From Cyclaneusma minus (Eukaryota; Ascomycota; Leotiomycetes; Marthamycetales; Marthamycetaceae): 64,000 nt of DNA. How positions within the stretch are numbered: the first letter of the stretch is position 1; each line of letters opens with the position of its first letter. The notes below the pieces were generated by a model. It ran no database searches. It was not told where the DNA came from and saw nothing but the letters and a program-made list of their open reading frames with translations. Where the stretch lies: positions 62,001-126,000 of the forward strand of contig JAKZHN010000012.1 in NCBI GenBank assembly GCA_037179335.1, read 5' to 3'. This document shows positions 1-11,272 of the stretch, piece after piece. The translations under genes and the position numbers were made by a program.

Positions 1-108
1 CCGCTGCACTTTAAACCACACGCCTGCGCTTGCGGTCCCAGGAAGACGATATTCAACCATCCGTCTTGCGCCCCAAGCACACCTCCTCGTCCGCTACCTC
101 ACATCGCA

Positions 109-2742
109 ATGGCCGGTGCCATCGTGCTCCCTTCGGCCATGCCGGCTTCAGCCAGCTCGACCCCGTCCATGCGGAAGTCTTCACTTGCGCCGGAGAAGAA
201 GTACAAGTGCCAGTTCTGCAATCGCGCCTTCAGTCGCAGTGAACATCGCAGTCGGCACGAGAGATCGCGTACGTCAACTTCCCCTCCCAACGCCACCTTT
301 CAACATCGCGTGGGGCGCATCAACCTTGGCACCTCCGCCATCAACCTCACCCGAGTCTGATTGCTAACTCGCATTTACAGATACCAAGGAGCGTCCCTTC
401 AAGTGTTTGAAGTGCCGCAGCACCTTTGTTCGCCGAGATCTCCTGCTGCGCCATGACCGGACCGTACATGCAAAGGACGGCGGCGTCCCTCTGCACAGCG
501 ACGTCAAGAGGAGAAAGGCAGCGCCCCAATCCCCCATCGCCATCGACACTTCGGCGCTCGAGCAGATCGAAGCTAGTAGCGATGGCATGGTGGACCTGGA
601 GACCGCAGCCATGTTGATGACGGACCTGCACCACAAGGCCACGGCCGCAATGCGCACTGCCGGTGTTGGACCATACGAGAAGGGTGCCGGAATGCCCCTC
701 GCTCGCAATGGCACGCCGCTCATGGAGCCATCCGTCACATACCCGTCCGGGGCCATCTCGCTACCTCAACCACCGTGGGATCAGTTCATGCCTCATACCA
801 TGACCGAGCCGAAAGCCCACTCGATCTCATCGAGCGTTTGTGGATCCCAGGACTCTCAAGCATCTTTTGCGACCGGCAGCACCATCCATGCCCATCCTAA
901 CCAGCTCCCGCCTATCATGGTACAAGCAAGCAGCACTCGTGACACTCCGCTGGCTCCTATGGTGAATTCAATGCCCGCTTCGATGCCCGCTTCAGGCACT
1001 GCAACTCCTGGTCACTACTCCCCCCAGCCATCGTTTTCGAACCCGGCGTTCCCACTTGACAATAGCAAGTCTGATCCATCTAGCCAACAAGTCCAGCCTC
1101 CGCAAATCAAGGATGAGGAGGAGCGCAATATCATCTTGGGTTCCATTCGTGCCTATGACAGTGAACGTGCCATCCCCGAGAGCTTCCGCCTGCCAAACCT
1201 GGCTGCATTGAACTGGTTCCTTTCCAGGTACTTCAACATGTTCCACCATCACTTACCGTTCTTGCACCCAGCGTCTTTTAAGCCAACAGAGCAATCGCCG
1301 CCGTTACTTCTTGCGGTGCTTTCAATCGGTGCCCTGTACGCTTTTGACCAAGACCAGGCCTACGTCCTGCACATCGGCTCGAAGGTCCTTGTCAATCAAT
1401 TTTTACAAAACAAGGAAAGCTTCAGCTCCCGAAAGTGCCCTCTCTGGACGATGCAGAGTTCGCTGTTGAACATGATCTTCGCTAGCTGGAGTGGTGATCC
1501 AAAGGGTCTTGAGTGGGCGTGCTCTATCAAGGGACTGCTTGCCAATATGGTCGCCGGAAACCGCTATGAATTGAAGCTGAGAACCGAGGCCCGGGAAGGT
1601 GCCCGACCGACTCGTACGGAATGGGTTGAGGACGAGGGATGTAGACGTACTTACTATGCCGTTTACATCTTCTTTGGACTGTTGACCCTGACCTACAACC
1701 ATACCCCAGCCATCAGCTTCAATGAGTTCGAGGATCTGCAGCTCCCCTCGGCCGAGGCGCTATGGAACCTCGATACCACTGACGACGAAGCTTGGCATGA
1801 GTCTCTTGCCAAGTCACCGGTCGTTTCTTTCATGGTGGCTCACGATAACCTGTTCCAAGGCGAGCCTTTGAGATACAGTGCTTTTGCAACTCGCGTCATG
1901 GTCAATGCCCTCTTCCTCGAAGTGTGGTATCACAAGCGCAGTCCGGAGGCACTGCAGGATGTGGTGACTGAATACAAGCTTCGTCTCGCATTAGAAACAT
2001 GGGAGAAATCCCTGGATCTTTGCGAACCGGAGACGGTAGTGGTTCCACTCAGTGCCCCTCACAAAGGCCACCCGCTCATCTTCAACTCTCTGGCTATGTT
2101 CCGCAATGCACGTGCACGCCTGGAGGTGGATCTGAAGTCGATTCAAGAAGCTTTGAGGTACCACGACTCTTACGAAGTTGCCGCTGCCATGTCAAACGCC
2201 AGAGACAAGGTCAAGCGATCAAGCGAGATGATCAAGGTTATCCAAGAGTGCTTCAACTGCCTCGAAACTGCTGCAATCCAAGGCATGCGATGGGTTGCGC
2301 GCACTTCCGCGACTCAATGGAGTGTCGAGCATCCACTTTGCGGTCTGGACCTCATGGTCATCCTAAGTCTGTGGCTCTACCGTCTGGAACATGACGAGGA
2401 GCCCGCGACTGAAGAGGAATTGGCCATGTACAACAAGGTTCGCAACCTCTTCGATGAAGACTCGGTCGACGCGTATGACTCTAAGCTGAGTTCCACGGTT
2501 GCCCGAGTCTGGGGAGGTCTTCTTGACGAAGTTGTCGTTTGGGGGTAAGCATCAAGTAGCTGTTCTTAATTCATGTACCATTGCTAACATGCTTTAGTAT
2601 CACCAAGCTGATGGGTGAATCCTTTGGCCTCCACTCGCAAGCACTAGTCGGTTATGAAGACGACATTGAAGGCTCCTCGAACGTCTCCACCCCTTCGATG
2701 GTATCGCAGGGTGCTGAGGACAATGAGGATAGTGTGTACTGA
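109..2742 (+). CDS. C2H2 zinc-finger transcription factor with fungal-specific regulatory (MHR) domain
   Basis: Three exons, 109-268, 381-2544 and 2598-2742, giving 822 residues. Two adjacent C2H2 fingers are visible: C34, C37, H50, H54 and C62, C65, H78, H83, joined by the linker TKERPFKC. Intron 1 splits the codon of H54, so the first finger exists only after splicing, which confirms this model. Intron 2 (2545-2597) has a GTAAGC donor and a GCTAAC branch site and removes an apparent stop; the last exon adds 48 residues ending in EDNEDSVY. A Ser/Pro/Gln-rich linker (about residues 150-310) separates the fingers from an alpha-helical region starting near residue 330 (NWFLSRYFNMFHHHLPFLHP) that matches the fungal-specific transcription-factor domain (PF04082 type). 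A nuclear DNA-binding regulator is expected. The target genes cannot be told from the sequence. The start at 109 is the first ATG in frame with the fingers. Confidence 0.9.
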
Positions 2743-4165
2743 AAAGTATCCACTAGCCCTTCCAGCTTTGAAGCCACAGTCGTAAGGATTCGGATCCTCC
2801 GTCCCTTTGCACCAGGCTTCTCGTCTCCCCACATTCGGTAGCGGATCACTGCCTCTGTTGGAGGAAGCCAAATGACTTCTTTTCGGTCGCTTGCTTAGTT
2901 TAGATGCCCTTCTCAACTCATTTCCTTGCGGGTCTTTCTCACTCGGGGTTTCTTTTGTCTTGCATACAGGGTTCAGCATCTCTTTCCAGGTCACGGGCAA
3001 CAATACGGGGCCGGTCGGATACACGTGATACTCTCGGTCTCTGGGTCTCATGATTCGCCCAGACTTACACTACCCGCGCTTCAGCGGCACCTAATATTCC
3101 CCACACATGTCTTGGCTGGCCCATCTGTGTTTCTGCCCTTGTCCTTATTAGCTTATACCTCTTTAATACTTTCCTCTCCTAGCTCGTCATCCCGCGCAGA
3201 TACCTTGTTCATATACATATGCCGTCTTGGTTTTGGGTCTTTTTTTCGTTTTGCGAGCGCTGCGTTTATTCAAGCTGGAGAGGGGAGACGGGCAAAGAGG
3301 GATGGGCAAGAGCGGGGCATAAGCATAAAGAAGCTAGCTACCTTGTAACATTAGTCAGTCTTGCATCAATGAATTTTCTCTTCTAAGTGAATCGGTCAAA
3401 AAAAGGCAGTGGAGAGAGATGGACGCATCTCAGCACCCCGGCTCATATTAAGAAGCTGCTAACAAAGGCTGTCTAGATCCTATGTCCACCATGTAGAAGA
3501 GTGTAAAGAAGATCAGTCATCAGAGCTTCGTTCTGGAAGAAAGGTCAAACTCGTAGGCACGGTGGGTTTATCGAACCTGACATCCTCCCAGCAGAAGGGT
3601 TGCCGAGCTTACATGTCACTACATGTACTGTCGATTTTGATCATCTCGACTTTTCGGCTGATGTCTGGTTACACAGCAGCTCGTCAAACGAGGGTACATG
3701 TACCATGAACTTCCAAGGGGGAAACATCGTCATATCACGCGGGCTCCAAAGTCGCACTTCGACACGTATCTGTCCTCTCTTACTCTCCCCAGCCCTTCAA
3801 GATGCTCTCCGCTCACTGGGATGGAGGAGCACTCCCAGAAAGCGCATTCCACTCGAGGGCTGTCGCAGCGAAAGGTTCCTGCCGAATCCAATTCAAGCTT
3901 TCAGGTACCATTCGACTGCCCACGCGACAGCAAAGCCGAGCAGGACCTTTTTATCCGGGAGCACTTGTTGACCTTCCAAACCCACACACATCCGTGGGGG
4001 TGCAAATTCAAAATATTGCTTGCTCTTGTTGCTGACAGACAGCTCTATCATATTCCCTCGACATTGCTCAACACAGAGCCAACCAACTTTGCTTTCTCCA
4101 AGCCAACAGCGCCAGCTGCTCGAGCTCTGCGCTCTTGCGGACTGACACTGCGGCGCCAGAACAAC
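2743..4165. other. Intergenic region, no gene seen
   Basis: Holds the 3' end of the zinc-finger gene and the promoter of the GH16 gene. A CT-rich stretch lies at about 3140-3240. The GH16 reading frame stays open upstream to 3698, but that extension has no signal peptide and reads as leader sequence. No conserved coding signal is seen. Confidence 0.5.
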
Positions 4166-5537
4166 ATGTCGCTCTCCTGCCGTCTACAGATATTGCTTGC
4201 CATTATCCTGGCCTTGACAGCTACGCTGGTACAGGCATACTGCGAATGCGGCTACCAAACGCCCTCGACCTCAACCTCACCATCGTACACCTACACGGAT
4301 CTGCTCGAGTCGGATTTCCTGCACATTGCCAACATTTCCCTCGACACCGACTGGGTGCGCCAAGAATACAATGTGTCTGCCACGGCGGCGCGAGGCACTT
4401 ATGGCCAGGCGGCTATGGCCAAGCAGGTGGTGGCGAATCCAATGAAGGATAAGTACAGCTATGCGGGAGCGAGTATGCTGGGAGGCGATGCTGGCTTGCA
4501 GATGTGGGTCAATGGAGGGATTCCTGAGGATGGCCTGGTGAGCATGGCAGAAGTGGACAGCTGGAGGGAGGATATGCTGTGGGGAAGTTACAGGGCGAGC
4601 ATCAAGGTCACGCCCACTCCGGGCACTTGTAGTGCTTTTTATTGGGTATGCGAACTTTCCGATCACCACTCGATCGCCCATCTCCGTAACCATCACATAC
4701 CCAAGCTGACCATTCAACCCCAAACAGTATTTCAACAACAGCCAGGAAATCGATATCGAATTCCTAAGCGCGGACTTCAGTACCGACAACAACTCCTTTC
4801 CCGTAAACCTCGTCCTGCAATCCGAAGCCTCGGTCCAAGCGGGTTACAATGCTGCCAATTCCGGCACCTTTGCGACTCCGAACTTGCCATTCAATCCTAC
4901 GACGGGCTTTCATGAATACAGATTCGATTTCCAGCCGGGGCAGGTCACGTTCTTTGCCGATGGGCAGGTGTTGGCGACTATGAACAGTAGTGCTGTGCCG
5001 ACGAGCGCAGGTCATATTTCGCTGAGCCAATGTTAGTTCTTTGTTCCCCTTTTTCCATACCCCTGAATTCCTTGACCCCTTTCCCAATCATTTGGAGGAT
5101 TCCCATTCCTGACCATATATTCATGAAACTGGATATGCGATGGCCCGTTACTGATATGTGATTTTGAACTAGGGAGCAACGGCAATTCTCAATGGTCAAG
5201 CGGTCCACCTGCCGAAAACTCCGTCACCACCATCTCCTACGTAAAAGCCTACTTCAACTCCTCCCTGCCTTCTCGCCAAGCAGCCTACGCAAGTCGCTGC
5301 CGCCACGCAGCAGCCGCCCCGTCAGCAATCTGTACCATTCCAGACCAGCTAGTGCCTCCTAACCCCGACGGTCCAAATGGCAATGCAACGGCAAATACGT
5401 GGTTTTTCAGCAACCAGCCGAATATGACTCCAAACCAGACAGTCTACCGCCAGGAAAGCATGGGGACTGGAAATGTTTCTACGTATCTGTTCTTGGCGAT
5501 GCTGACAGTTGGGACGCTTTTGTTTGGGCTGGGTTGA
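4166..5537 (+). CDS. Secreted, probably GPI-anchored glycoside hydrolase family 16 protein
   Basis: Exons 4166-4645, 4728-5031 and 5173-5537 encode 382 residues. Residues 1-24 form a signal peptide (hydrophobic LLAIILALTATLVQA before YCECGY). The GH16 catalytic signature E-x-D-x-E reads EIDIE at E167, D169, E171: nucleophile and acid/base glutamates around the helper aspartate. It lies just after the first splice junction, so the motif supports that junction. The C-terminus ends in a hydrophobic segment (TYLFLAMLTVGTLLFGLG) after a Ser/Asn/Thr-rich stretch, as in GPI-anchored wall enzymes. Known GH16 proteins of this layout cleave or transfer beta-1,3/1,4-glucans or chitin-glucan links at the cell surface; which substrate applies here is not visible. 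Two further ATGs lie upstream in frame, but only 4166 gives a signal peptide. Confidence 0.9.
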
Positions 5538-5834
5538 TGATAGCTCGCAGATCTGGGTTGTGGGGTCGTGGGTAGCAACGATGTGGTTTGTGCTTTGAGC
5601 AAGGGATGGCTTTCTTCGAGTATTTGGAGTAAAGGGGTGGCGAGATTGATACCAGGTCGGGGAGTAGCGGCCATTGATATGCGTTTGGCGAGGTCTTTTG
5701 CGGATGTTGGTGGATGTATTGAAAAGAACTATTGGTTCGTATAGTGTTATGGCTCTTTTGTGGACGGAGCACGTATGGCATGGTATTTTTAGATGGAATG
5801 AATTATTGAGTTGCATGCTCTGTTCCCTCCCACT

Positions 5835-5935
5835 TCTCTACTTCTCGTCTTTTTCAATTACTTGGACTTCTAGTGATCACTTGATTTTCTTCCAATTCCT
5901 TGGATTTCTCTCAATTACCTGAATATTTCCAGTTA
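5835..5935. repeat. Degenerate short repeat related to ACTTGGATTTCTC
   Basis: Several spaced units of the type ACTTGGACTTCT, CCTTGGATTTCTC and ACCTGAATATTTC follow one another with a spacing near 20-30 nt. The same word family recurs in intron 2 of the acid phosphatase gene (about 22,440-22,550) and in 33,270-33,370. Confidence 0.45.
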
Positions 5936-6619
5936 CTAAGAGAGAAGGGGAAGGAAAGGCTGGAAAGAGGTGCAGGGAGGAAAGTATCCTCCATTGCGCT
6001 TTGCCTGATCCTGCGGCTGGAAAGTTGGTTTGAGAGTGGTACATATGCTAGTTTCTGCTTCTGACTCCCAATCGAAAGCGTCGTGGCCTGGTTGGAAGAG
6101 TCGTTGGATGTATGGGGTTCATGTAAAGCTAGAACCGATGATTCTTCCCACATCCCCCGATTCCCCTTACAGGAGGGAGGTACTGGGTTCGATTCTTTTT
6201 GGGTGTTTTTTGCCGGGGGGGGGGGGTTTGGCTTTATCACGAATATGAGGGCCCCTTGTGACTGCTGCCATCGTGCAACTCACTTCATCGGAATCAGCTG
6301 TCATCCTGGTTGTTAGGGTCCATGTTCAGACAGATACCACTAATACCTTGCTATCTGAAGGTTTGCGGTTCCAGATCTCTAACTCCTATCTGTTTCCCAG
6401 CTTAGAAGGCAATCTAGGAGGATACATCGTTCCAATCATGTAGTTTCCTAGGTATGTCACTGGAAATTTTCCAGTTTAATTCTTGTGGCCCCTTTCTACC
6501 TATTTCCCGCGCCATTGAACACAGCTATCTCAAGCTCTTCCGTGCAGTTTGCGATCCTCGCGAGGCTTGAAGAAGCGCAGTACTATCCATTGCAGCTAAA
6601 CGGAGCCGGCCGAGGAGGA

Positions 6620-6777
6620 TGAGTGGAACGAAGATAATCGGTTGAACGAGGAGAAGGGGTTGGGCGAGAAGAAAGAGCTTGCCGAGGGGGATGAATTGAA
6701 CCAAGAGAATCGGCTGGACGAGGAGAAGGCGTTGGGCGAGAAGAAGAAGCTGGACGAGAGGGAGGAGTTAAAGACAT
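6620..6777 (+). repeat. 72-bp imperfect tandem repeat, open in one frame
   Basis: Two units start at the matching words near 6639 and 6711 (CGGTTGAACGAGGAG and CGGCTGGACGAGGAG), so the period is 72 bp, or 24 codons. On the plus strand the stretch is open for about 55 codons up to a TAG at 6777 and would read as an acidic/lysine-rich coiled-coil-like peptide (units like NRLxEEKxLGEKKxL). There is no in-frame ATG after the preceding TAA, so it may be a gene relic or a non-coding minisatellite. Confidence 0.4.
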
Positions 6778-7561
6778 AGCAATACTATCAGAAGTCTTTG
6801 AAAGAAACCGGAAGTCAAGCCCAGGGACCAAAAGACACCTTTGACGATTCTGCCGACGACGCTCTTCTTTGTCGACAAAAATAACTACACTAATCACTGG
6901 CATAAGAATATACCCCCTTTTTTCTTTTTACAAAAACCTGGACTGGCAATCTACGTGCTATTATCTATGTCTTAAAGAACTGAATCCCGGCTCCCCAATA
7001 CACAGATGACTTCCTAGCCCAGCGCGCTTAAGGTCAACACTCAGCGAGGCCCCAAGATGTCAAAACATTAATTACCTAGCCTTGCATCTCGACCCGTCCC
7101 CATTACCGAACAAACAAGCGCTTCGCCGGTTTTAGCTTCGCACTAGTCTGCTTTGACCCCTTCCCCAGATGTAGCCCCCGTGGGATTAGGCACATGCCAA
7201 TTGCCAGACTACCAGTCTCTCAGTCTCAGTCACCCTATTGCCGGCCTCGCACAGCCGTGAGCAACAGAACATGATCATCGTGTTTCGTTATTTGACCAGA
7301 AGCGCATGTAAAAGGTCAAGGGCGCGTTATAGAATCTATACACAGGGTATCAAGACGCAATGGAATACAGTCCATGCCCTCCTCGAACGCCATAACCTCT
7401 ATCCCCTTCCCCTCTATGTCTTCCTCCAATTTCCCATTCATTTTCTTACTCGCAACTAGCAAGACATACCCGCTTATGGGTGCCATGTAAACGCCTTTCA
7501 CCAATGCTGCAGAACCAGCTTCCAGCCAATCTGCCGATAACAGCTAGTTGTATAGGCGCCA

Positions 7562-9119
7562 TCACCACACCAGCTTACTAGCAGCCCTCAAGTCATCCAC
7601 ATTCAGAATATCCACATTCTCCTTAATCAGCACTTCCCAAACATGATTCCGCAGCCCCAGCGGCCAGCTCGGTAAATCCCAATACCGCACTTTCAAGCCC
7701 CGTCGATGCGCACCGCGCACCTGTCCACGAATCACTTTCATCTGGCGGGAGCTCAGTTTGCCTCGCCAGACATGGCCCACACTAGCGCCAAAAGATACCG
7801 AAGCGTAGTAGGAATTCAGTGGATTGAATTCGGTTGCGGCGCTAATGCCTGATTTTCCTTGCCCTTCGTTGTCAGAGGAGGCGGGGGAGCGCAGGGAGGC
7901 TAGGAAGGTGTCTTCTTCGGCCGAGCCTTCGCCTTCGAAGAGGTCTTCGCCCGGGCCGCCGTCGTCTGCGTTGGGGTCCATGTCTTCGCCATCGCTGTTT
8001 TGGGTTTTGGAGCGGGGTTCCCACATCGTGTCGAGGGGGGCGTCGAAGAAGGCGTCACGGTAGGTGGTGTTTGCTGTGAGGAGGTCGAAGGGCGTGTTAC
8101 CGGTTCCCACGACGGTGATGGGGCGGGTGTGCAGCTTGTCATTGCTGACGAAACTGAGCCAGCCGCGCTCGCGGAGGGGTTCGAGCTGTCGAAGGACATA
8201 GGGCCAGGTTTCTGCTCCGCTTGTTTTCAGGTCGACTAGGAGGATTAGCGTCTGTCCTGAGTCGGCATCGAATACGCCGTGTTGAGTTCCATTGTAGAAT
8301 TCGGTCTCGGGATTCTGCCTCTCCAGAATTTCGACTAGGGGGGTAACGTATAGGGATTGGAAGGTTCGGTTGCGTGTGAGAGAGGCTGTGTTGTGTCCGA
8401 CATATAGGTCTTCGTCGAATAACCAGACGTCTGCCTCCACTCCAATACAGCCTGCCTCCAATGCTGAGAATAAAGGGACCTTTCGCCAGTAATCGTTGTG
8501 TGAATGGCAAGGTATAGGATTTATGTCGCGTGTGAAGTCGGTAGGGTACCAGGCCAGTCCCTCGCTGGATGTGCCAGGTTTTCCCCAATTGCCCAAGACT
8601 GAGTGTATATCGCCGCCGAGGACGACGTTCGCGACCATGAGGAGGAGGTTCAGGGCGAGAAGAAAGAGCCTGCAGGAGCCCGGTTAGTAAGAAAAAGTTG
8701 GGAAACAAAAGGCCGCGAACGTACAGGATGGCCAAACCGCTGATGCCGCCAAAGATGCAGTAATTGAACCAAGTCCTCTGTGCTCTTGAAGACTTTGAAA
8801 CCGGGTGTCGATACTCGCCCGTGCCTGAGAGAAGGCCATTGTTCTCGTTCTCGTCCTCGTCCTCTTCCACGTCTGCCTTGTCTTCGTAGGGTTTCCGCAG
8901 ACGTAGGCTCATTCTCTGTAACCAGCTCGGCTCGTCGGCGTCCATGTCTAGCTTTGGGTCCGTAGCTGCTTCGAGGAGCGGCAGTTCGTCATTTTGAGAT
9001 CTTTTGGAAAGGGCGGTCGAGTCGGGACTATTAAAGCTGGAAGGGCTGCGGAACCGGGCGGTGTCGTGTGGAGTGCCTGTGCCTGCCGATTCCCGCTCGG
9101 TATACTCGGAGTGGGCCAT
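7562..9119 (-). CDS. AIM6-like membrane protein with PLC-like phosphodiesterase fold
   Basis: Minus strand, exons 9119-8725 and 8669-7562, 500 residues. The 55-nt intron (GTACGT donor, CTGCAG acceptor) lies inside a transmembrane helix; after joining, the helix reads GGISGLAILLFLLALNLLLM, which supports the junction. Residues 1-110 are a Ser-rich, then acidic, cytosolic tail. The C-terminal part matches the 'altered inheritance of mitochondria 6' family of PLC-like phosphodiesterases: HSHNDY (H187, H189), GVEADVW (E210, D212) and a VDLKT strand, the usual metal and catalytic positions of the TIM-barrel fold. A strongly acidic, Asp/Glu/Ser-rich insertion of about 60 residues (DNA near 7845-8020) interrupts the barrel. 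Substrate is unknown for the family. The ATG at 9119 was chosen because the open frame further upstream (to 9248) has no family resemblance. Confidence 0.85.
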
Positions 9120-10204
9120 GACGTTTGTGGGCAGGAACGCCTCTGGAACAACAATGGGACTATTGAAAGAAAGGTCTTGAACGCGAACAGCCAAGTGAGC
9201 ACGCGACACCGGACCTTGACGCCTCAATTCGCACACGGACTTCGGCAAGTAGAGCGAGACCGGGGATGCTTCAGGAGTGGCTTATGGGGCCATTAGGATG
9301 TTCAGTAAGGAAGCAAGTTTCAGTGAAGTCGTAGATGGGGACGAGGAGGCTCGCTCTCTCGATAGCTGGCCGATGGAAAGGGTCTGCGGAGAGTTATGCC
9401 AAGCGGAGAGTTCGATCGCCACCAAAGCTTATGTTGTTGAGGAAAGCGTGTGCGGTGCTCATGCAACGCGACAAGGCCTTTGCTTCCCAACACAGCGAGT
9501 TCGCGTGACAAGGGCCGGTGGGCAGGCGATGGAGCGTCGAGAACGGGGCTGGGCTGTTCACCTGGCGCCCAGTCTGGTAGATATGTGTTAGTCGCAATGC
9601 AGCCAACCATCACTAAGTCCATGGCAGGAACAAACCGGGAAATTCTTCCGCAGCGACAGATACAGGAACAGGTTGACCACGCTGGCGATGAGGCGTGCGA
9701 ACGAGACCCGAACAAAGATGCCACGCCCAGCTCTGGCAGCTTTTCATTCGCTGACGCAATGGCTACATATAGACTCTGAATCTTGGCGCGAGGCCGTCGA
9801 TGTGAAAAGCCCATCACGGCCACACGTGGGGAAGCATGGCGGGGAGAATGAAAGGGATGGGGGGTCATGTGGGCTGGAAAAATATGATAATGCTGGGAAA
9901 TATGTAATGAAATTGGCTTGTACCACCTTTATTCCCGGATAATAATAGAGAAATGTAGAAAAGTGGCTGTGGAAATATCACTTCAATCTGTGATGGAAAA
10001 GGGCTGGAGTGCAGGCTCGGATGATCATTCTGGGGTCAGAAGCGCCAAGAACGCCTAAAAATGGCTGCGGGTGGGCTGGAGAAAAGTCTCAGTTCGGCAA
10101 CAAATGGCCATCGCAGCCTCGCCCTTACCCGTCCCGCGACAACGACAATTGCGAAGAAAATACAGAAAAGAAAACTGCTGCGCTCAGATTGAAAGCGAGC
10201 GACA
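9120..10204. other. Divergent promoter region, no gene seen
   Basis: About 1.1 kb between two divergently transcribed genes. Open frames on both strands here overlap each other and have no recognisable domain. Confidence 0.45.
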
Positions 10205-11272
10205 ATGCCTCACAAGCATACTCGTAAGGGCGAGAACAAGGCCGCGTGCGTGCAGCTCTGCTGAAGAATTGGGAACACCAAGCTGACCATCACCAGAGAT
10301 GCCAATCTGCCGCCAACAACTATCGCGAGGCCGCTTCCTGTCTCCAAGTCTGCCAAATCGAACGGCATCTTCACCTCCGAGCTCTCCTCTTCCGCCCCGA
10401 CCAAGCGCTCCAAGAAGCGCAAGCGCAATCCCGACAACCAGGATGACACGCCCAAAGCCTTTCAACGCCTGATGGCCTTCAGCCAGGGCAAGCGACTGCC
10501 CAAAGGTTTGGACGATGGCTACGATCCAACTGCCAAGCGGAAGAAGACGCAGAAGGATGGCAATGGGAAGAACGCTGCTGCGAATGCTATCAGCGAGTCG
10601 GCCGCGAAGGAAAAGGGTGTGCCGGTTTCCCAAATCCCCACAATCAGGCCTGGCGAGAAGATGTCCGACTTTGCCGCCCGCGTCGATGCTGCACTTCCCG
10701 TGAGCGGACTAATCAACAAGAGTGCGAGAGATGGCAAGGACCCCTTAGGATTGAAGGGCCCACGCACGCTGAAGGAGAAGAAAATGCACCGGATGTACGA
10801 CGAGTGGCGCCAGCAGGAGAAGAAGATCCAGGAGAGGAAAGCAGATGAGGCCGACGAAGCAGAAGAAGAAGCCCTGGAGAACGGAGAGGGTGGTGTCAAG
10901 TGGCGCGTGGATATGGAATTTGAGAAGAACAAGCTGGGCAAGGGAAAGAAGAAGAAGGGGAAGAAGCGGAAGGGTGCTGCTGCTGGCGAAGCTGTGGAGG
11001 TTGAAGACGATGATGAGGATCCTTGGAAAGCACTTGCGAGGAAGCGCAATGAGCAGCCACGGAGCTTGAATGATGTGGTTCAGGCACCGCCGCAGTTTTC
11101 TACTCTGCCGAAGGAGAAATTTAAGGTCAGGGGGGCCCGAGTTGATGTTGAGGATGTGCCGAAGGCTGCTGGGAGCTTGAAGAGGCGTGAGGAACTGGGT
11201 GCTATTCGACAGAGTGTTGTGGACAGCTACAGGGCGATGATGAAGGAAAAGAGCACACCGGCAGCGGAATGA
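10205..11272 (+). CDS. Conserved lysine-rich, probably nucleolar protein (fungal; CCDC137-like?)
   Basis: Exon 1 is only 41 nt (10205-10245, MPHKHTRKGENKAA), then a 51-nt intron (GTGCGT donor, GCTGAC branch site, CCAG acceptor) and exon 2 at 10297-11272; 338 residues. The protein is highly charged, with basic clusters (KRSKKRKR and a Lys-rich run near DNA 10,945-10,975) and a coiled-coil-like stretch after EKKMHRMYDEWRQQEKKI. The C-terminal block with EKFKVRGARVDVEDVPKAAG looks like the conserved core; I recall similar fungal hypothetical proteins and a weak resemblance to nucleolar CCDC137-type proteins, but give no function. The composition suggests RNA or nucleolar association (inference). 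The start is chosen by the short exon carrying the typical MPHKHTR beginning. Confidence 0.75.

Larger units (their letters stand above)
5538..7561. other. Convergent intergenic region with low-complexity repeats
   Basis: About 2 kb between the 3' ends of the GH16 and AIM6-like genes. It holds a degenerate TTGGATTTCTC repeat patch (5835-5935), a run of 12 G (6215-6226), a short inverted repeat ACTGGAAA/TTTCCAGT near 6460, and a 72-bp imperfect tandem repeat (about 6620-6775), each listed separately where useful. No complete gene is supported. Confidence 0.5.

Noticed and set aside
3698..4165. N-terminal extension of the GH16 enzyme
   Set aside because: It would bury the signal peptide about 156 residues inside the protein.
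8139..8724. Alternative continuation of the AIM6-like frame without splicing
   Set aside because: Unspliced reading loses the helix and the HNDY core; the 55-nt intron restores both.
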